From assembly GCA_965207385.1 (NCBI GenBank), contig CBDBLZ010000020.1, positions 124,001 to 188,000 on the forward strand: DNA of 64,000 nt. The letters run 5' to 3'. The notes beneath the pieces were generated by a model. The model saw only the letters and a program-made list of their open reading frames with translations. It did not search any database and was not told where the DNA came from. The translations under genes were made by a program, and so were the position numbers. Of this stretch, positions 54,955-64,000 are shown piece after piece. Each line of letters begins with the position of its first letter. Position 1 is the stretch's first letter. Origin of the DNA: CAZXEU01 sp965207385 (GTDB lineage: Bacteria > Bacteroidota > Rhodothermia > Rhodothermales > Bin80).

Positions 54955-57900
54955 GCGAACTGTATCACGCTGGCGAAAGGGCCGGTGGGACACTGCGGGT
55001 GAAAAGCTCGCGAGCTATCAGTCGGTGCACGCTTACGTGCTCTTGGGCGAGGCGGGATCCGGCAAGTCGACGTCATTCAGCATGGAATCTGAAAATGACG
55101 TGGCGGGGCTCTGCATTTCAGCGCGGCGATTTGCGCGGCGCTCGTCTCTGGATCCTTCGCAGTGGGCAGGCGAGACTCTGTTTATCGATGGCCTGGACGA
55201 AACGCGGATCGGAGCCCCGGATCCGAGGAAACCGCTGGATGCGCTTCTGGGCCACCTTGAAGCCATCGGCAGCCCGCGCTTCAGGCTATCCTGCCGCGAG
55301 GAATACTGGCTGGGAGACAACGACCACCAGGAACTCAGATCTGCTACCAATGGCAAGGAACTCCACCTCCTGCGGCTCGATCCGCTGACCTTGGATGATA
55401 CCCGTCAGATTCTCGAGGCCAAAGGAATTCAAGATCCCGATGACTTCATTTGGACCATGATCGACCGGGGCCTGGCGTCCTTTCTGGGAAACCCTCTCCT
55501 GCTTGATCTCCTGATCAAATCCGAGCTTGCAGAATCGGGAGCACTGCATCCTAGAGAGATCTTTGAGCGCGCCTGCCGGCACTTGGCCAAGGAGACAAAC
55601 GCCGGGCACGTGGCCGCGACGGATGGCGCTCGCTATTCAACCGACCAGGTGGTTCGCGCGGCTGGAAGGCTGTGCGCAATCATTCTGATTTCGGACAAGT
55701 CCGGCTGGTCGGGGCACGGACCGAGAAGCGAAGATTTCCCGCAGCTTAGCGACGTGGGCGGAAATCAGCTCCTGCTGAAAACTGCCCTGGACACCATGCT
55801 CTTCGAGGGTAGTGTCGATACCGGGCGGCACCCGCGCCACCGGCACATTGCCGAATTCCTGGCCGCGGGCTACCTGGACCACGCTATCAGCGCCCAGCGT
55901 CTAACACCCGCTCGCGCGCTTGGCCTGCTCCAGGGCAGCGATGGTATCACTATTCCCTACCTGCGCGGCACTTCCATCTGGCTCGCAGCGATGAATTCTG
56001 TTATACGTCACTCGCTAATCGAGGCCGACCCCGTGGGCGTAGCTTTCCTGGGAGACGCCAGCGGATTCAGCCGCCAGGACACCGAACGCCTTTTTGGGAA
56101 GCTGGAGTTGCAGTTGGAACATCAATGGGAGTGGCCATCCCAGGCGTCGCTCGCAGCACTGGTGGCCGGCCCCGCCCGACAGCTGTTGTGGAACATGCTT
56201 GAATCCAGGGATCGCTCTCCGGGACGCAACAGACTGGTAGCAGATCTCCTTTGGGGCCTTGCTGCCATCCCGGTCAGCGATTGCGCGGGGACGGCAGAGG
56301 ACAGATCGACCACCGCATCCAAGGCCTGCGAGGTCCTTTCCACCGTAGTGCGAGATGCAACCTGGCAGGCTGCTGTCAGAATTCGCGCCATCTCCGCGCT
56401 CGTCCACATCGCCGATACAAGAGTGGACGGACCACCGCTGCTTCGCGAAATCTTGCGTGATCTGGACGAGGGCAGGATCGCTGAGGATGAGAGCGGCGAG
56501 CTGCGCGGCAAGCTGCGCACCTTCTTCTATCCGCGATATCTGTCGGCCAATGAGATCTGGGACTATGCCGAAGGTATCTGGGAGGGCGTTGAGGCGCGCC
56601 CCTTGCTTCATGGAACAGGCAAGAATTTCTGGACAGAGCATTTGATAGATGGTTCATCGCCAGAAGACATCAGAATCCTCCTCGACACCCTTGTCCCAAG
56701 AGTACACCGCCTGAACCCGCTTCTCGCGCGAAACGGCGTCGAGTCTCTCATTCCGCGCCTATTGGCCCGGGGGCTGGAACTGTTCGGTGAAAAGGTGCCG
56801 CTCGACAAAATCTATGATTGGTTCCAACTCGTCGAAAACGATTACGAGCACACGGAATTGGTACCCGCGCACTGCACGGCAGAGAGGCTGCGCTCACGCA
56901 ACGAGCAGGACCAGAGGCGCATTCGCGGATGGCTCCGTGATCACCCCGACATCCAGCTCGGCCTGATCCTGGAAGGCGTAAAGCGAAATGCCACGCGGCA
57001 GATCATTCTCGTTTTGCCGATCGGCATGAAATTCCTGGGCAAAACAGCGCCACCGGATTTCCGCGAGTGGTGTTTGAAAACGGCTATCCGGCTCGCGGAT
57101 GAATCCGTTCCTGCATCGCGCCACTTGGCTTCGTGGGCTACGACGAAGGAGGACCGGGACCAGTGGGGACCGCCGCTTTCCGATGCATCGGTTGCGGCGG
57201 CCATAGAGAGCACTCCTGCCCTGCAGGAATGGAATAGGCAACGTCTGGATGGCAGGGAATGGGAGGCGGAACAGCGTGAACGCCAGCTCGAATCCCCTAC
57301 CCTCATCCGCTCCCGCAAACGCCAGCAAGACTACGTCGCCTCAATTCAGGAGCACTTGCCCGCCATCATGGAGGGCGGGGGTCCCCTCGGCATCCTGCAT
57401 GATCTCGGCCGCGTGTACCTGAATGGAATGGAAGCTGGCGGCGCTGATCAAGCGCACGAGGACCTGCAACGGTGGCTCAGACCCGACCAGGCACTGTATA
57501 CGGCTGCAACCACTGGTTTTCGCCGCCTCTCGCATCGGACAGACCTGCCAACGCTAAATGACATTGTCAAACTCCACAAGCAGTACAGGATGTCGCTGTT
57601 CGCGGCTCCGTTTCTGGCTGGCCTGAGTGAGAGCGAGCTAGCGGGTGTGGACCCGCTCCAGCATCTTGGCGGCGTGGGTCTCTCGCGCGCACTCGGATAC
57701 TATCTGCTCTCCGGCCTGCCAACCCGGCGGCATCCAGACCCTCGACTACCCTCCTACACGGTGGATTGCCGCCCACAGTGGTTCAGGCTGGCCTTACAAG
57801 AACGCCCAGAAATCGTCGCGAGAGCCTTCGTGAAAATTAACCGGGTTCGGGTCGCGGTCAAGGATCCGCCCGACCAGCACCTTTGGGACATGGCAAAGGA

Positions 57901-59158
57901 GGAGGAATACGAAGGCGTAGCCAAGCTCGCGCTTCCGGGGATGTTTGGCGCATTCCCTACTCGCTGTACGGAGGCTCAGGTAGAGAGGCTCCGCCCGATA
58001 CTGCGGGCCGCCTTGCGGCATTTGGCTCCGGAAAAGCTCAAGCAACACGTACTTCAAAGGATCGCCCGCAAGGGCATGGACAGCGCCCAGCGAGTGCTTT
58101 GGCTTGCTTTGGGTCTCTTCGTGAAGCGTGACGAGTGCCTTCCTGAGCTGCTGGACTTCGTTGCGGACGGAGGGGAGGCCAAGCTTGGCCGTCTGGTTCA
58201 GTTCCTGGCCCCGGATGGCCGTCCCCTGCAAGGTCAGGACTGGCCAACGACCGACCTGGCGGCCCTGGCCAAGGCGGTAGGCGGCGCACTGGCGCCTCCA
58301 TGGCAGAATGCGGACCGCATTTCTGGTATCTTCCGCGCCTCAGGACGGGGTTTCCCGCGGATGCAGGCTGAGCGTCTCGTAAATGGCTGGATCGATACGC
58401 TGGCAGACCGAACAACGCAGGAGGCCATTTCCACGCTCGGCGACCTTGCGGAAGAGCCGTCTCTGAAACCGCGCCGCGCCAGGATCCTGCAGGCAATGGA
58501 CGGCCAAGCCCGAAAGCGCCGGATGGAGGCCTACCAGGCACCTACCCTCAAGTTCGTCCGGCAAGCCCTAGAGGGTGGACCACCGGCCAGCGCGGCGGAC
58601 CTTGCTGCCTTGACCGTCGACAAGACCCGGGAACTCGCTGTCCGAATTCGTCACGACAATACCGACATCTGGCAGCAGTTCTGGCACACGGACGCATCTG
58701 ATGGCCGCAAGACCTATGGCATCAAACCCAAACCGGAAAGCGAATGCAGGAAAGTGCTTCTTTCGCACCTGGGTCCGTTGTTGGAACCATACCGAGTAAT
58801 GCTTGAACCAGAAGGTTTCCATGCAGAAGAGAAGCGGTCCGACATAGTCGCGATTCACACTCCCCACATTGTTCCAATCGAGATCAAGATGACCGGCAGC
58901 AGGGATCTCTGGACCGCAATCAAGAACCAGTTGATCCCCAGGTACATGCGCGATCCCAGGTGCGGCGGCTACGGGATTTTCCTGGTCTTCTGGCATGGAC
59001 ATAAGCATCTGGCGAAATCGCAGCCGCCCGGAATTCGCCGCCCTACATCTGCCGAAGAAATGAAGCAGCAGCTTGAAGCAGCGCTCACATCACAGCAGCG
59101 CCGCACTATCTCCATCATTGTCGTGGATGTGAGTGCGCCGCAGGGATGGGTAAAGTAG
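54944..59158 (+). CDS. Large NACHT-like NTPase with C-terminal PD-(D/E)XK-type nuclease motif
   Basis: This 1404-residue protein is translated from a GTG at 54944, placed 6 bases after AGGGAGG and overlapping the DUF4143 stop by 11 bases. Residues 30-310 look like a NACHT/STAND NTPase: Walker A G-E-A-G-S-G-K-S (35-42), Walker B T-L-F-I-D-G-L-D-E (78-86), C-R-E-E-Y-W (117-122), and a C-terminal H-R-H-I-A-E-F-L-A-A (299-308). Residues about 310-1270 are long, helical and repeat-like with no family match. Residues about 1290-1350 carry Asp1300 and Glu1313-x-Lys1315, followed by F-L-V-F-W, a nuclease-like core. Such NTPases often guard against phage; that role here is inference. Confidence 0.85.
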   Translation: MPVERTVSRWRKGRWDTAGEKLASYQSVHAYVLLGEAGSGKSTSFSMESENDVAGLCISARRFARRSSLDPSQWAGETLFIDGLDETRIGAPDPRKPLDALLGHLEAIGSPRFRLSCREEYWLGDNDHQELRSATNGKELHLLRLDPLTLDDTRQILEAKGIQDPDDFIWTMIDRGLASFLGNPLLLDLLIKSELAESGALHPREIFERACRHLAKETNAGHVAATDGARYSTDQVVRAAGRLCAIILISDKSGWSGHGPRSEDFPQLSDVGGNQLLLKTALDTMLFEGSVDTGRHPRHRHIAEFLAAGYLDHAISAQRLTPARALGLLQGSDGITIPYLRGTSIWLAAMNSVIRHSLIEADPVGVAFLGDASGFSRQDTERLFGKLELQLEHQWEWPSQASLAALVAGPARQLLWNMLESRDRSPGRNRLVADLLWGLAAIPVSDCAGTAEDRSTTASKACEVLSTVVRDATWQAAVRIRAISALVHIADTRVDGPPLLREILRDLDEGRIAEDESGELRGKLRTFFYPRYLSANEIWDYAEGIWEGVEARPLLHGTGKNFWTEHLIDGSSPEDIRILLDTLVPRVHRLNPLLARNGVESLIPRLLARGLELFGEKVPLDKIYDWFQLVENDYEHTELVPAHCTAERLRSRNEQDQRRIRGWLRDHPDIQLGLILEGVKRNATRQIILVLPIGMKFLGKTAPPDFREWCLKTAIRLADESVPASRHLASWATTKEDRDQWGPPLSDASVAAAIESTPALQEWNRQRLDGREWEAEQRERQLESPTLIRSRKRQQDYVASIQEHLPAIMEGGGPLGILHDLGRVYLNGMEAGGADQAHEDLQRWLRPDQALYTAATTGFRRLSHRTDLPTLNDIVKLHKQYRMSLFAAPFLAGLSESELAGVDPLQHLGGVGLSRALGYYLLSGLPTRRHPDPRLPSYTVDCRPQWFRLALQERPEIVARAFVKINRVRVAVKDPPDQHLWDMAKEEEYEGVAKLALPGMFGAFPTRCTEAQVERLRPILRAALRHLAPEKLKQHVLQRIARKGMDSAQRVLWLALGLFVKRDECLPELLDFVADGGEAKLGRLVQFLAPDGRPLQGQDWPTTDLAALAKAVGGALAPPWQNADRISGIFRASGRGFPRMQAERLVNGWIDTLADRTTQEAISTLGDLAEEPSLKPRRARILQAMDGQARKRRMEAYQAPTLKFVRQALEGGPPASAADLAALTVDKTRELAVRIRHDNTDIWQQFWHTDASDGRKTYGIKPKPESECRKVLLSHLGPLLEPYRVMLEPEGFHAEEKRSDIVAIHTPHIVPIEIKMTGSRDLWTAIKNQLIPRYMRDPRCGGYGIFLVFWHGHKHLAKSQPPGIRRPTSAEEMKQQLEAALTSQQRRTISIIVVDVSAPQGWVK

Positions 59159-59672
59159 GAGTCCGGATGACGGCCTGCTCAAAAGGCCCACGGTCTCGGA
59201 CGACGCTTGGTCAGGCGGCCATGCTGGGCACGTTCATCCCGCAAATCGGTCGCGGCCGGCTCTGGCTAAGCCTGTTGCCATGCATTTGGCGGCCGCGAAG
59301 GTACACAGCAAGCTATGTCTGGTCCCGGCAGGTTTCTCGGTGCGGTGGAAAGCCGGTACAGGAAGGCCCACCGTCTCGTTGTCCAATACATGGCCGTCCG
59401 CCACCGCACAGTGCACGCGATCCACGGCGAATTAATGCGGGACGATTCCAGCACCGTGAAAGTGCAGCAGCTTCAACAAGGCATGGCTTGCATTCTTGGC
59501 CAAACCTCTCGATTGCGTCTATGCCCGTCTTTCCCCGGCCCGCATCCTGGACGCGTTTCACCGATTCGTCGGCAACTGGCCTGCCTGGCCTGCCACTCCG
59601 ATTGCCAACAAAGAGCCTGCCCGGGCGCCACGCGAAGTCCCCGGCCAGACCAGCGCCGCATTTGTCCAGGGC
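59159..59672. other. Non-coding stretch after the NTPase cassette
   Basis: This lies between the convergent NTPase and TolB-like genes. Frames on both strands are short and low in complexity. No domain, transposase remnant, tRNA or direct repeat marking an island end was recognised. Confidence 0.35.
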
Positions 59673-60554
59673 TTAGATAGTAACCCAGCGCGGATTGCTG
59701 TCGGATGCCGGATCGTTGGTCAAGTTGGTGAGTCCCGTACCGTCCTCTGCCATTACGAACACGTCCATGTTGCCGTCTTCGGCAATGTTTACGAACGTGA
59801 TCATGGAGCCGTCCGGCGACCATGCCGGCGCCAAGTCCTCACCTTCATGGTTCGTCAGTCGCACGAGGTTGGAGCCGTCCGCCTCCATCGTGTAGATCTC
59901 CGCGTTGCCCTCGCGGTTAGAACTGAATACGAGTCTGCCGCCCGAAGGAGACCATGCGGGGTACCGGTCGTCAGCTTCATGCGTAGTCAGCCTCGTAAGG
60001 CTTTCGGTCTCGAGATCCAGCACGTAGATGTCCATGGAGTCGCTCGCCACGCCGTCCCGATTGGAAAAGAACGCAATACTGCGACCGTCCGGCGACCACC
60101 AGGGATGACTGTCCACGGCTTCGTGGTCTGTCAGCCGCACGACGCCGGAGCCATCGGAATTCATCACGTAGATCTCGCTGTTGCCATCGCGATCCGAATC
60201 AAAGGTGATCTGCGTGCCATCAGGTGAATAGGCCGGGTCAATGTCCGCTGCAGGGTGATCCGTCAGGCGGTCGACACCCGTGCCATCCACGTTCATGGCG
60301 TAGATCTCCCGATTGCCGTCGCGACCGGAAATGAACGTGATCCTGCTGCCATCGAACGAACCGGAAGGGTGGTAATCCAGCGAATCATGCCGCGTAAGGT
60401 TGGTCACCATGGAGCCGTCCGCAGCCATGGTGTAGACTTCGGTGTTGCCGGTGCGATTCGACTGAAAGGCGATGCGGTGGGCGATAATGTCCGGTTGCTC
60501 GGTCGGCTGGCAGGCCATTGCTGCGAGCAGCAGCGTGAAGAGGGACTTGTTCAT
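59673..60554 (-). CDS. TolB-like PD40 beta-propeller lipoprotein
   Basis: This 293-residue lipoprotein starts M-N-K-S-L-F-T-L-L-L at 60554, with lipobox A-A-M-A-C (Cys15). Six PD40/WD40-like repeats follow, each of the form (N/D)-x-E-I-Y-x-M-(N/D)-x-D-G-S-x-x-x-x-L-T and P-x-x-S-P-D-G-x-x-I-x-F-x-S-x-R-D-G. It has no protease domain, unlike S9-type relatives. Exported, probably a binding or scaffold module. It sits 59 bases after the amidohydrolase stop on the same strand. Confidence 0.88.
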   Translation of the reverse strand: MNKSLFTLLLAAMACQPTEQPDIIAHRIAFQSNRTGNTEVYTMAADGSMVTNLTRHDSLDYHPSGSFDGSRITFISGRDGNREIYAMNVDGTGVDRLTDHPAADIDPAYSPDGTQITFDSDRDGNSEIYVMNSDGSGVVRLTDHEAVDSHPWWSPDGRSIAFFSNRDGVASDSMDIYVLDLETESLTRLTTHEADDRYPAWSPSGGRLVFSSNREGNAEIYTMEADGSNLVRLTNHEGEDLAPAWSPDGSMITFVNIAEDGNMDVFVMAEDGTGLTNLTNDPASDSNPRWVTI

Positions 60555-60613
60555 GGCATTCAGGGTTCGGTCCGGCACTTACTCGGCACGGTAGATGGTA
60601 GTGGCCGCGCAGC

Positions 60614-61987
60614 CTACCGCACGCGCCAGCCGTACTTGGGCCCGCTGTGGAAGAAGTTCATGGGCATCACCACCCCGCCTTTCTTGAATACTTGGCCATC
60701 TTTCATGACAAAGCGCACATCCCGTAGCGCGTCGATGTCCTCCAGGGGGTTCTCTGCCACCGCAATGATGTCCGCCGCCAGACCGGCCTTGATGGGCCCG
60801 CGTTCGTCCTGCACTTCGCATGCTTCGTATCCCGTGAGAGTCATCGCCCGCAAGACGTCCGCGGCGGGTATTTCAGCCGCCTTCCAGGTTTTCAGGAAGT
60901 CGATCGTGATCTCGCCCCGGTGAAGCCCCGGAACATAGTAGTCTGCGTCTGTCGAGAACGTGATCTTGACGCCGCGCTCGTACGCGTTGCGCAGCCCAGC
61001 CACCGTGCGGGCAAAGCGTGCTTCGGTGCCGCGGTACCAGGTAAGCGGCGTTTCCGTGCCCGCGCGATAGATGCCGCGCTCGACCATCATCTGGTGCAGC
61101 GAATCATTCAGCGCGCTCGAATGGTCCAGCGACCAGAGCCCGGCCTGGATGGCCCGCCACGCACCCTTCGTGGTCTGGACGTGCCCGGACACGCGCAAAC
61201 CTGCATTCGCAGCCTCCTTTACAAACAGCTGCAGCTGTTCCACCGTGTACGGATACTGCTGACAATCCACGCATACCTTGATCACTTTGGCTCCGTAGTG
61301 GATGTTCTGCCGTATGGCCTTTACGATTTCGTCATCCGTGTCTGCGTTCAGGTATTCGGGATAGACGGTGTCCTCCCACTCCGGTACCTCGCGAAACTGC
61401 CCGCCGTAGGCACCGATGATGATGCCTGCGTTGATGAGCGTGGGTCCCGGCACCCATCCCTGCTCAATGGCGTGGCGCAGGGCTGTATCGGCGTATAGCC
61501 CGTTGTTGCCCAAGTCTCGCACCACCGTAAAGCCCGAAGCCAGCTTCTGGAAGCCGTTGGAGAAGGCCTGTATTGCCCGAATGGGCGTGCTGTCCATGAT
61601 GATGGTGAAGTAGTACACGTTGTTCTCCGGCACGCGCTTGTACGTGATGGCCAGGTGATCGTGGGTATCGACCAGGCCGGGTAGCACATACTGGTCCGAC
61701 AGGTCGATTACGTCTGCGCCATCCGGAATCGTGACATCCGGGCCCACTTCCAGGATTTCACTTTCTCCGCTTCGTGGATCAAATCGGGTCATTATGATCT
61801 GGTCTTCCGCGACTGTCGCCGTCTCGGGATCGACCAGGTATCCCGCCATGACTGCCGTCAGTCTCGGCGTGAAATGCTCTTCAATGATCTCCGGTGGGAT
61901 GTCTTCCGGATCAGGCCAGTCTTGGGCAAGAAGCTGCTCTGCCCCAAGTAGCAGCACTGCGAATACGAGAAGCATATAGCGTGACAT
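60614..61987 (-). CDS. Exported amidohydrolase (imidazolonepropionase-like)
   Basis: This 457-residue metal-dependent amidohydrolase has a signal peptide (L-L-G-A-E-Q-L-L-A-Q). The H-x-H metal site appears as D-T-H-D-H-L. A carbamylated-Lys candidate is in G-A-K-V-I-K-V, with strand motifs R-V-S-G-H-V-Q and S-L-D-H-S, and the metal Asp in T-F-S-T-D-A-D. The C-terminal G-L-A-A-D-I-I-A-V-A-E-N-P-L is diagnostic. Two ATGs (61990, 61987) follow AGGAGG; the second has the better 5-base spacing. Substrate unknown; relatives include dipeptidases and lactonases. Confidence 0.86.
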   Translation of the reverse strand: MSRYMLLVFAVLLLGAEQLLAQDWPDPEDIPPEIIEEHFTPRLTAVMAGYLVDPETATVAEDQIIMTRFDPRSGESEILEVGPDVTIPDGADVIDLSDQYVLPGLVDTHDHLAITYKRVPENNVYYFTIIMDSTPIRAIQAFSNGFQKLASGFTVVRDLGNNGLYADTALRHAIEQGWVPGPTLINAGIIIGAYGGQFREVPEWEDTVYPEYLNADTDDEIVKAIRQNIHYGAKVIKVCVDCQQYPYTVEQLQLFVKEAANAGLRVSGHVQTTKGAWRAIQAGLWSLDHSSALNDSLHQMMVERGIYRAGTETPLTWYRGTEARFARTVAGLRNAYERGVKITFSTDADYYVPGLHRGEITIDFLKTWKAAEIPAADVLRAMTLTGYEACEVQDERGPIKAGLAADIIAVAENPLEDIDALRDVRFVMKDGQVFKKGGVVMPMNFFHSGPKYGWRVR

Positions 61988-62616
61988 CATGGCCTCCTGT
62001 CTTGCGTTCAAATGTGAATATTTGACAAGGTATTGAGGCGAGGGCGAGAACGCAACGAGGAATCTTTCCGTGCATCTAGGGACCTATTGGGACTACATGC
62101 GCCCACCATCACCGAGCTGAACATAGCTGTATCCCGGAAATTGGACGCTTCGCGGCTGCAGTACCCCTCCGCAAACGTCAAATGGGTGCGCGCTACGATC
62201 CGCCTGTGACGCAAGTCTGGCCGGTTGCTAGTCCGATCAACGGCGTAATCTCCGCGAAAGCAGTGCGGTTTTCTGTTGTCCTCTCTCCTTATGTATGGAT
62301 TGCACATCCACTGCGCTCCGGATGTGGTCTTTGGCGCGGAGCGTATCCGGTGGAGAAAACCGAGACTCCGTCCGTTACTATCTATGCATAGCTGTCAGGA
62401 CCAAGATACCGCGCCCCCGAGCGTAGGACGCCTCTCTTGAGTCCATGGCGTAGTTACGCCTGTTCCCTCGCGCAAGATGGACTGTAACCGTGCCGGGCCA
62501 AAAAACCGATGACCTTGGAACAACGGCTTAAGGGGCCATCCGCGACCACAAGCGTTAGTGGCAACAACAGGAATTGTCCGCCAGGATCCTATTTGTAACC
62601 TGTGGCCTTCGCTAAC
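61988..62616. other. Intergenic region between divergent genes
   Basis: No gene is recognised. It must contain promoters for the minus-strand amidohydrolase and the plus-strand CRTAC1-like gene, and has an operator-like inverted repeat at 62008-62025 (separate entry). Confidence 0.4.
62008..62025 (-). promoter_or_regulatory. Operator-like inverted repeat before the amidohydrolase gene
   Basis: TCAAAT-gtgaat-ATTTGA is a perfect 6-base inverted repeat with a 6-base spacer, ending 21 bases upstream of the start. It resembles Crp/Fnr-family sites in size and symmetry but matches neither consensus exactly. Confidence 0.4.
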
Positions 62617-64000
62617 ATGACCGTGAATCGTGTGCTAGGCGTGCTTCTCGCTGGCCCGGTTGTGCTGATTGCTTTAGTGGGCGGGTGCCGCCAGGGCCAA
62701 CTGGGCCAATTGTTTGAAGAAAAGTCGGCGCCGCATGCGGGGCTCGTCTTCTCCAATGACCTCGTTTCTACAGAAGAGCTCAACACCTACGTCTTCCGCA
62801 ACTTCTACAACGGAGGCGGCGTGGCCATTGGTGATGTCAACAACGACGGGCACAAGGACGTTTTCCTCACGGCTAACCAGGTATCAAACCGTCTCTTTCT
62901 GGGTAGCGGCGATGCCCGATTTAAGGACGTCACCGCTGAGGCTGGCCTGCTGTCCGACGGGATATGGACGACGGGCGTGAGCATGGCGGACGTAAACGGT
63001 GACGGCTGGCTGGATCTGTATCTCTGCAAGTCCGGCCCGCCACAAGGCTCGCGGCGGCACAACGAACTGTTTATCAACAATGGGGACGGTACCTTTGTCG
63101 ATCGTGCTCCGGAATACGGCCTTGACATAACTGCGCTGTCCATCCACGCATCCTTCTTCGATTATGACAGGGACGGCGACCTGGACGCATACTTGCTAAG
63201 CAATCCCGTTCGCTCACTGGATGACCTGCAGAGGCTGCCCGGACTGCGAGACACGCCTGATCCCGCAGGTGGTAACAAGCTCTTTCGCAATGAGTTGATT
63301 TCGGGAGGAGTGCGATCCGGTCGAGTCCGCTTCACAGATGTTACCAGGGAGGCCGGCCTCTACAGCAGCATAATCGGATTCGGGCTCGGCGTCTCTGTAG
63401 CGGACCTGGACCGGGATGGCTGGCCGGATCTCTATGTATCCAATGACTTTTTCGAGCGCGACTACCTGTACATCAACAACCGGGACGGTACGTTCCAAGA
63501 AACCCTGGCCGAAAGCATGGGCGACATCAGCCTGAGCTCCATGGGCGGAGATATTGCAGACATCAACCGTGACGGCTTGCCGGAGATTTTCGTTTCCGAC
63601 ATGCTGCCGCGTGCGCCAGGCCGGCTGCAGTCCAAAATCGCCTTTCCTCCGTGGAGCGAATACCTGGCTACCGTTCGGGACGGCTACCATTTCCAACACA
63701 CGCGCAACAGCCTGCAGCTGAATCGTGGAGACCTCGGGAATGTGGGCGAACTGCACTTCAGCGAAGTTGGCAGAATGACCGGAATCGATGCCACCGATTG
63801 GAGCTGGGGAGGCCTCTTTGCCGATTTTGACCATGACGGCAACCGCGACTTATTCGTCCCAAACGGGATCTTCCAGGACCTGCTCGACCAAGACTACCTG
63901 ACCCGAATTTCGGATGCGGATACGCTTCGCGCGATGCTGGGCCCCGAGTCCGAGCCCATCCTCCACCTCGTTTCGCAGATGCCGTCCTCGCCGCTTGCCA
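62617..64000 (+). CDS. FG-GAP/CRTAC1-type lipoprotein (3' partial)
   Basis: The frame is open from the ATG at 62617 to the right edge (461 codons so far). It has signal peptide and lipobox V-G-G-C (Cys24), then FG-GAP/VCBS propeller repeats with calcium-type loops such as G-D-V-N-N-D-G-H-K-D-V-F, A-D-V-N-G-D-G-W-L-D-L-Y, Y-D-R-D-G-D-L-D-A-Y and D-L-D-R-D-G-W-P-D-L-Y. Full-length CRTAC1/ASPIC-UnbV proteins run to 500-1200 residues, so much is missing. They are exported, calcium-binding, often surface proteins of unknown ligand. Confidence 0.9.
   Translation, partial: MTVNRVLGVLLAGPVVLIALVGGCRQGQLGQLFEEKSAPHAGLVFSNDLVSTEELNTYVFRNFYNGGGVAIGDVNNDGHKDVFLTANQVSNRLFLGSGDARFKDVTAEAGLLSDGIWTTGVSMADVNGDGWLDLYLCKSGPPQGSRRHNELFINNGDGTFVDRAPEYGLDITALSIHASFFDYDRDGDLDAYLLSNPVRSLDDLQRLPGLRDTPDPAGGNKLFRNELISGGVRSGRVRFTDVTREAGLYSSIIGFGLGVSVADLDRDGWPDLYVSNDFFERDYLYINNRDGTFQETLAESMGDISLSSMGGDIADINRDGLPEIFVSDMLPRAPGRLQSKIAFPPWSEYLATVRDGYHFQHTRNSLQLNRGDLGNVGELHFSEVGRMTGIDATDWSWGGLFADFDHDGNRDLFVPNGIFQDLLDQDYLTRISDADTLRAMLGPESEPILHLVSQMPSSPLA

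Noticed and set aside
53659..59158. Toxin-antitoxin or restriction-modification reading of the NTPase cassette
   Set aside because: No methyltransferase, specificity subunit, small antitoxin or helicase is present; both proteins are large NTPases.

Overview
The window is about 60 percent GC and densely coding. It looks like a piece of an uncultured, probably marine or host-associated member of the Bacteroidota/Rhodothermota. The pointers are two cassettes of a carboxypeptidase-regulatory-domain TonB receptor followed by a DUF4249 lipoprotein, many lipoprotein and Tat signal peptides, a Bacteroidota-type -7 box (TACTTTTG), several sugar-isomerase TIM barrels, and two Na+/solute symporters. This taxonomic call is inferred from gene content only; no rRNA or tRNA is present. 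The first gene runs off the left edge and the last runs off the right edge.

Layout. 1-3958: outer-membrane barrel (partial), a frameshifted beta-propeller lipoprotein, the heme chaperone hemW and two tandem DUF192 lipoproteins. 3966-13466: a complete SUF Fe-S assembly locus (A-type carrier divergent from sufB, sufC, sufD, a sufS-sufE fusion, and a DUF59 protein), running directly into TonB receptor/DUF4249 cassette 1. 14164-20974: aromatic amino-acid decarboxylase, a GMC oxidoreductase with its small subunit, a cold-shock protein, and a thioredoxin-fold lipoprotein. 21668-31980: a carbohydrate block with an MDR dehydrogenase and Tat sugar isomerase on one strand; on the other strand an AGE-type epimerase, a symporter with three tiny membrane proteins, an amidohydrolase, a DUF1080-PA14 lipoprotein and a propeller fused to a type-1 copper domain. 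32326-39227: cassette 2, followed by an M19 dipeptidase, RidA, a DUF997-like small subunit and a second symporter. 39406-46879: a double-Cache autotransporter-like protein, a second propeller lipoprotein, an unknown lipoprotein and an AlkD-like repair protein. 46895-51899: a compact overlapping catabolic operon (M20 hydrolase, nitrilase, isomerase, SDR, MDR). 51976-59158: a Tat lipoprotein, then a two-gene NTPase cassette (a DUF4143 ATPase and a 1404-residue NACHT-like NTPase with a C-terminal PD-(D/E)XK-like motif). 59673-64000: a TolB-like propeller, an exported amidohydrolase and an FG-GAP/CRTAC1 lipoprotein.

How the parts may work together (inference). The SUF locus and the adjacent TonB cassette suggest iron-linked uptake and use. 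The GMC oxidoreductase, sugar isomerases and DUF1080 protein fit oxidation-dependent (3-keto) glycoside breakdown with extracytoplasmic electron transfer. The dipeptidase, RidA and symporter after cassette 2 suggest import and breakdown of small peptides or amino-acid derivatives. The NTPase pair at 53.6-59.2 kb is the best candidate for an uncharacterised, possibly anti-phage, system.

About 7 kb in ten gaps longer than 300 bases has no convincing gene. No CRISPR array, tRNA, rRNA, insertion sequence or integrase was recognised.
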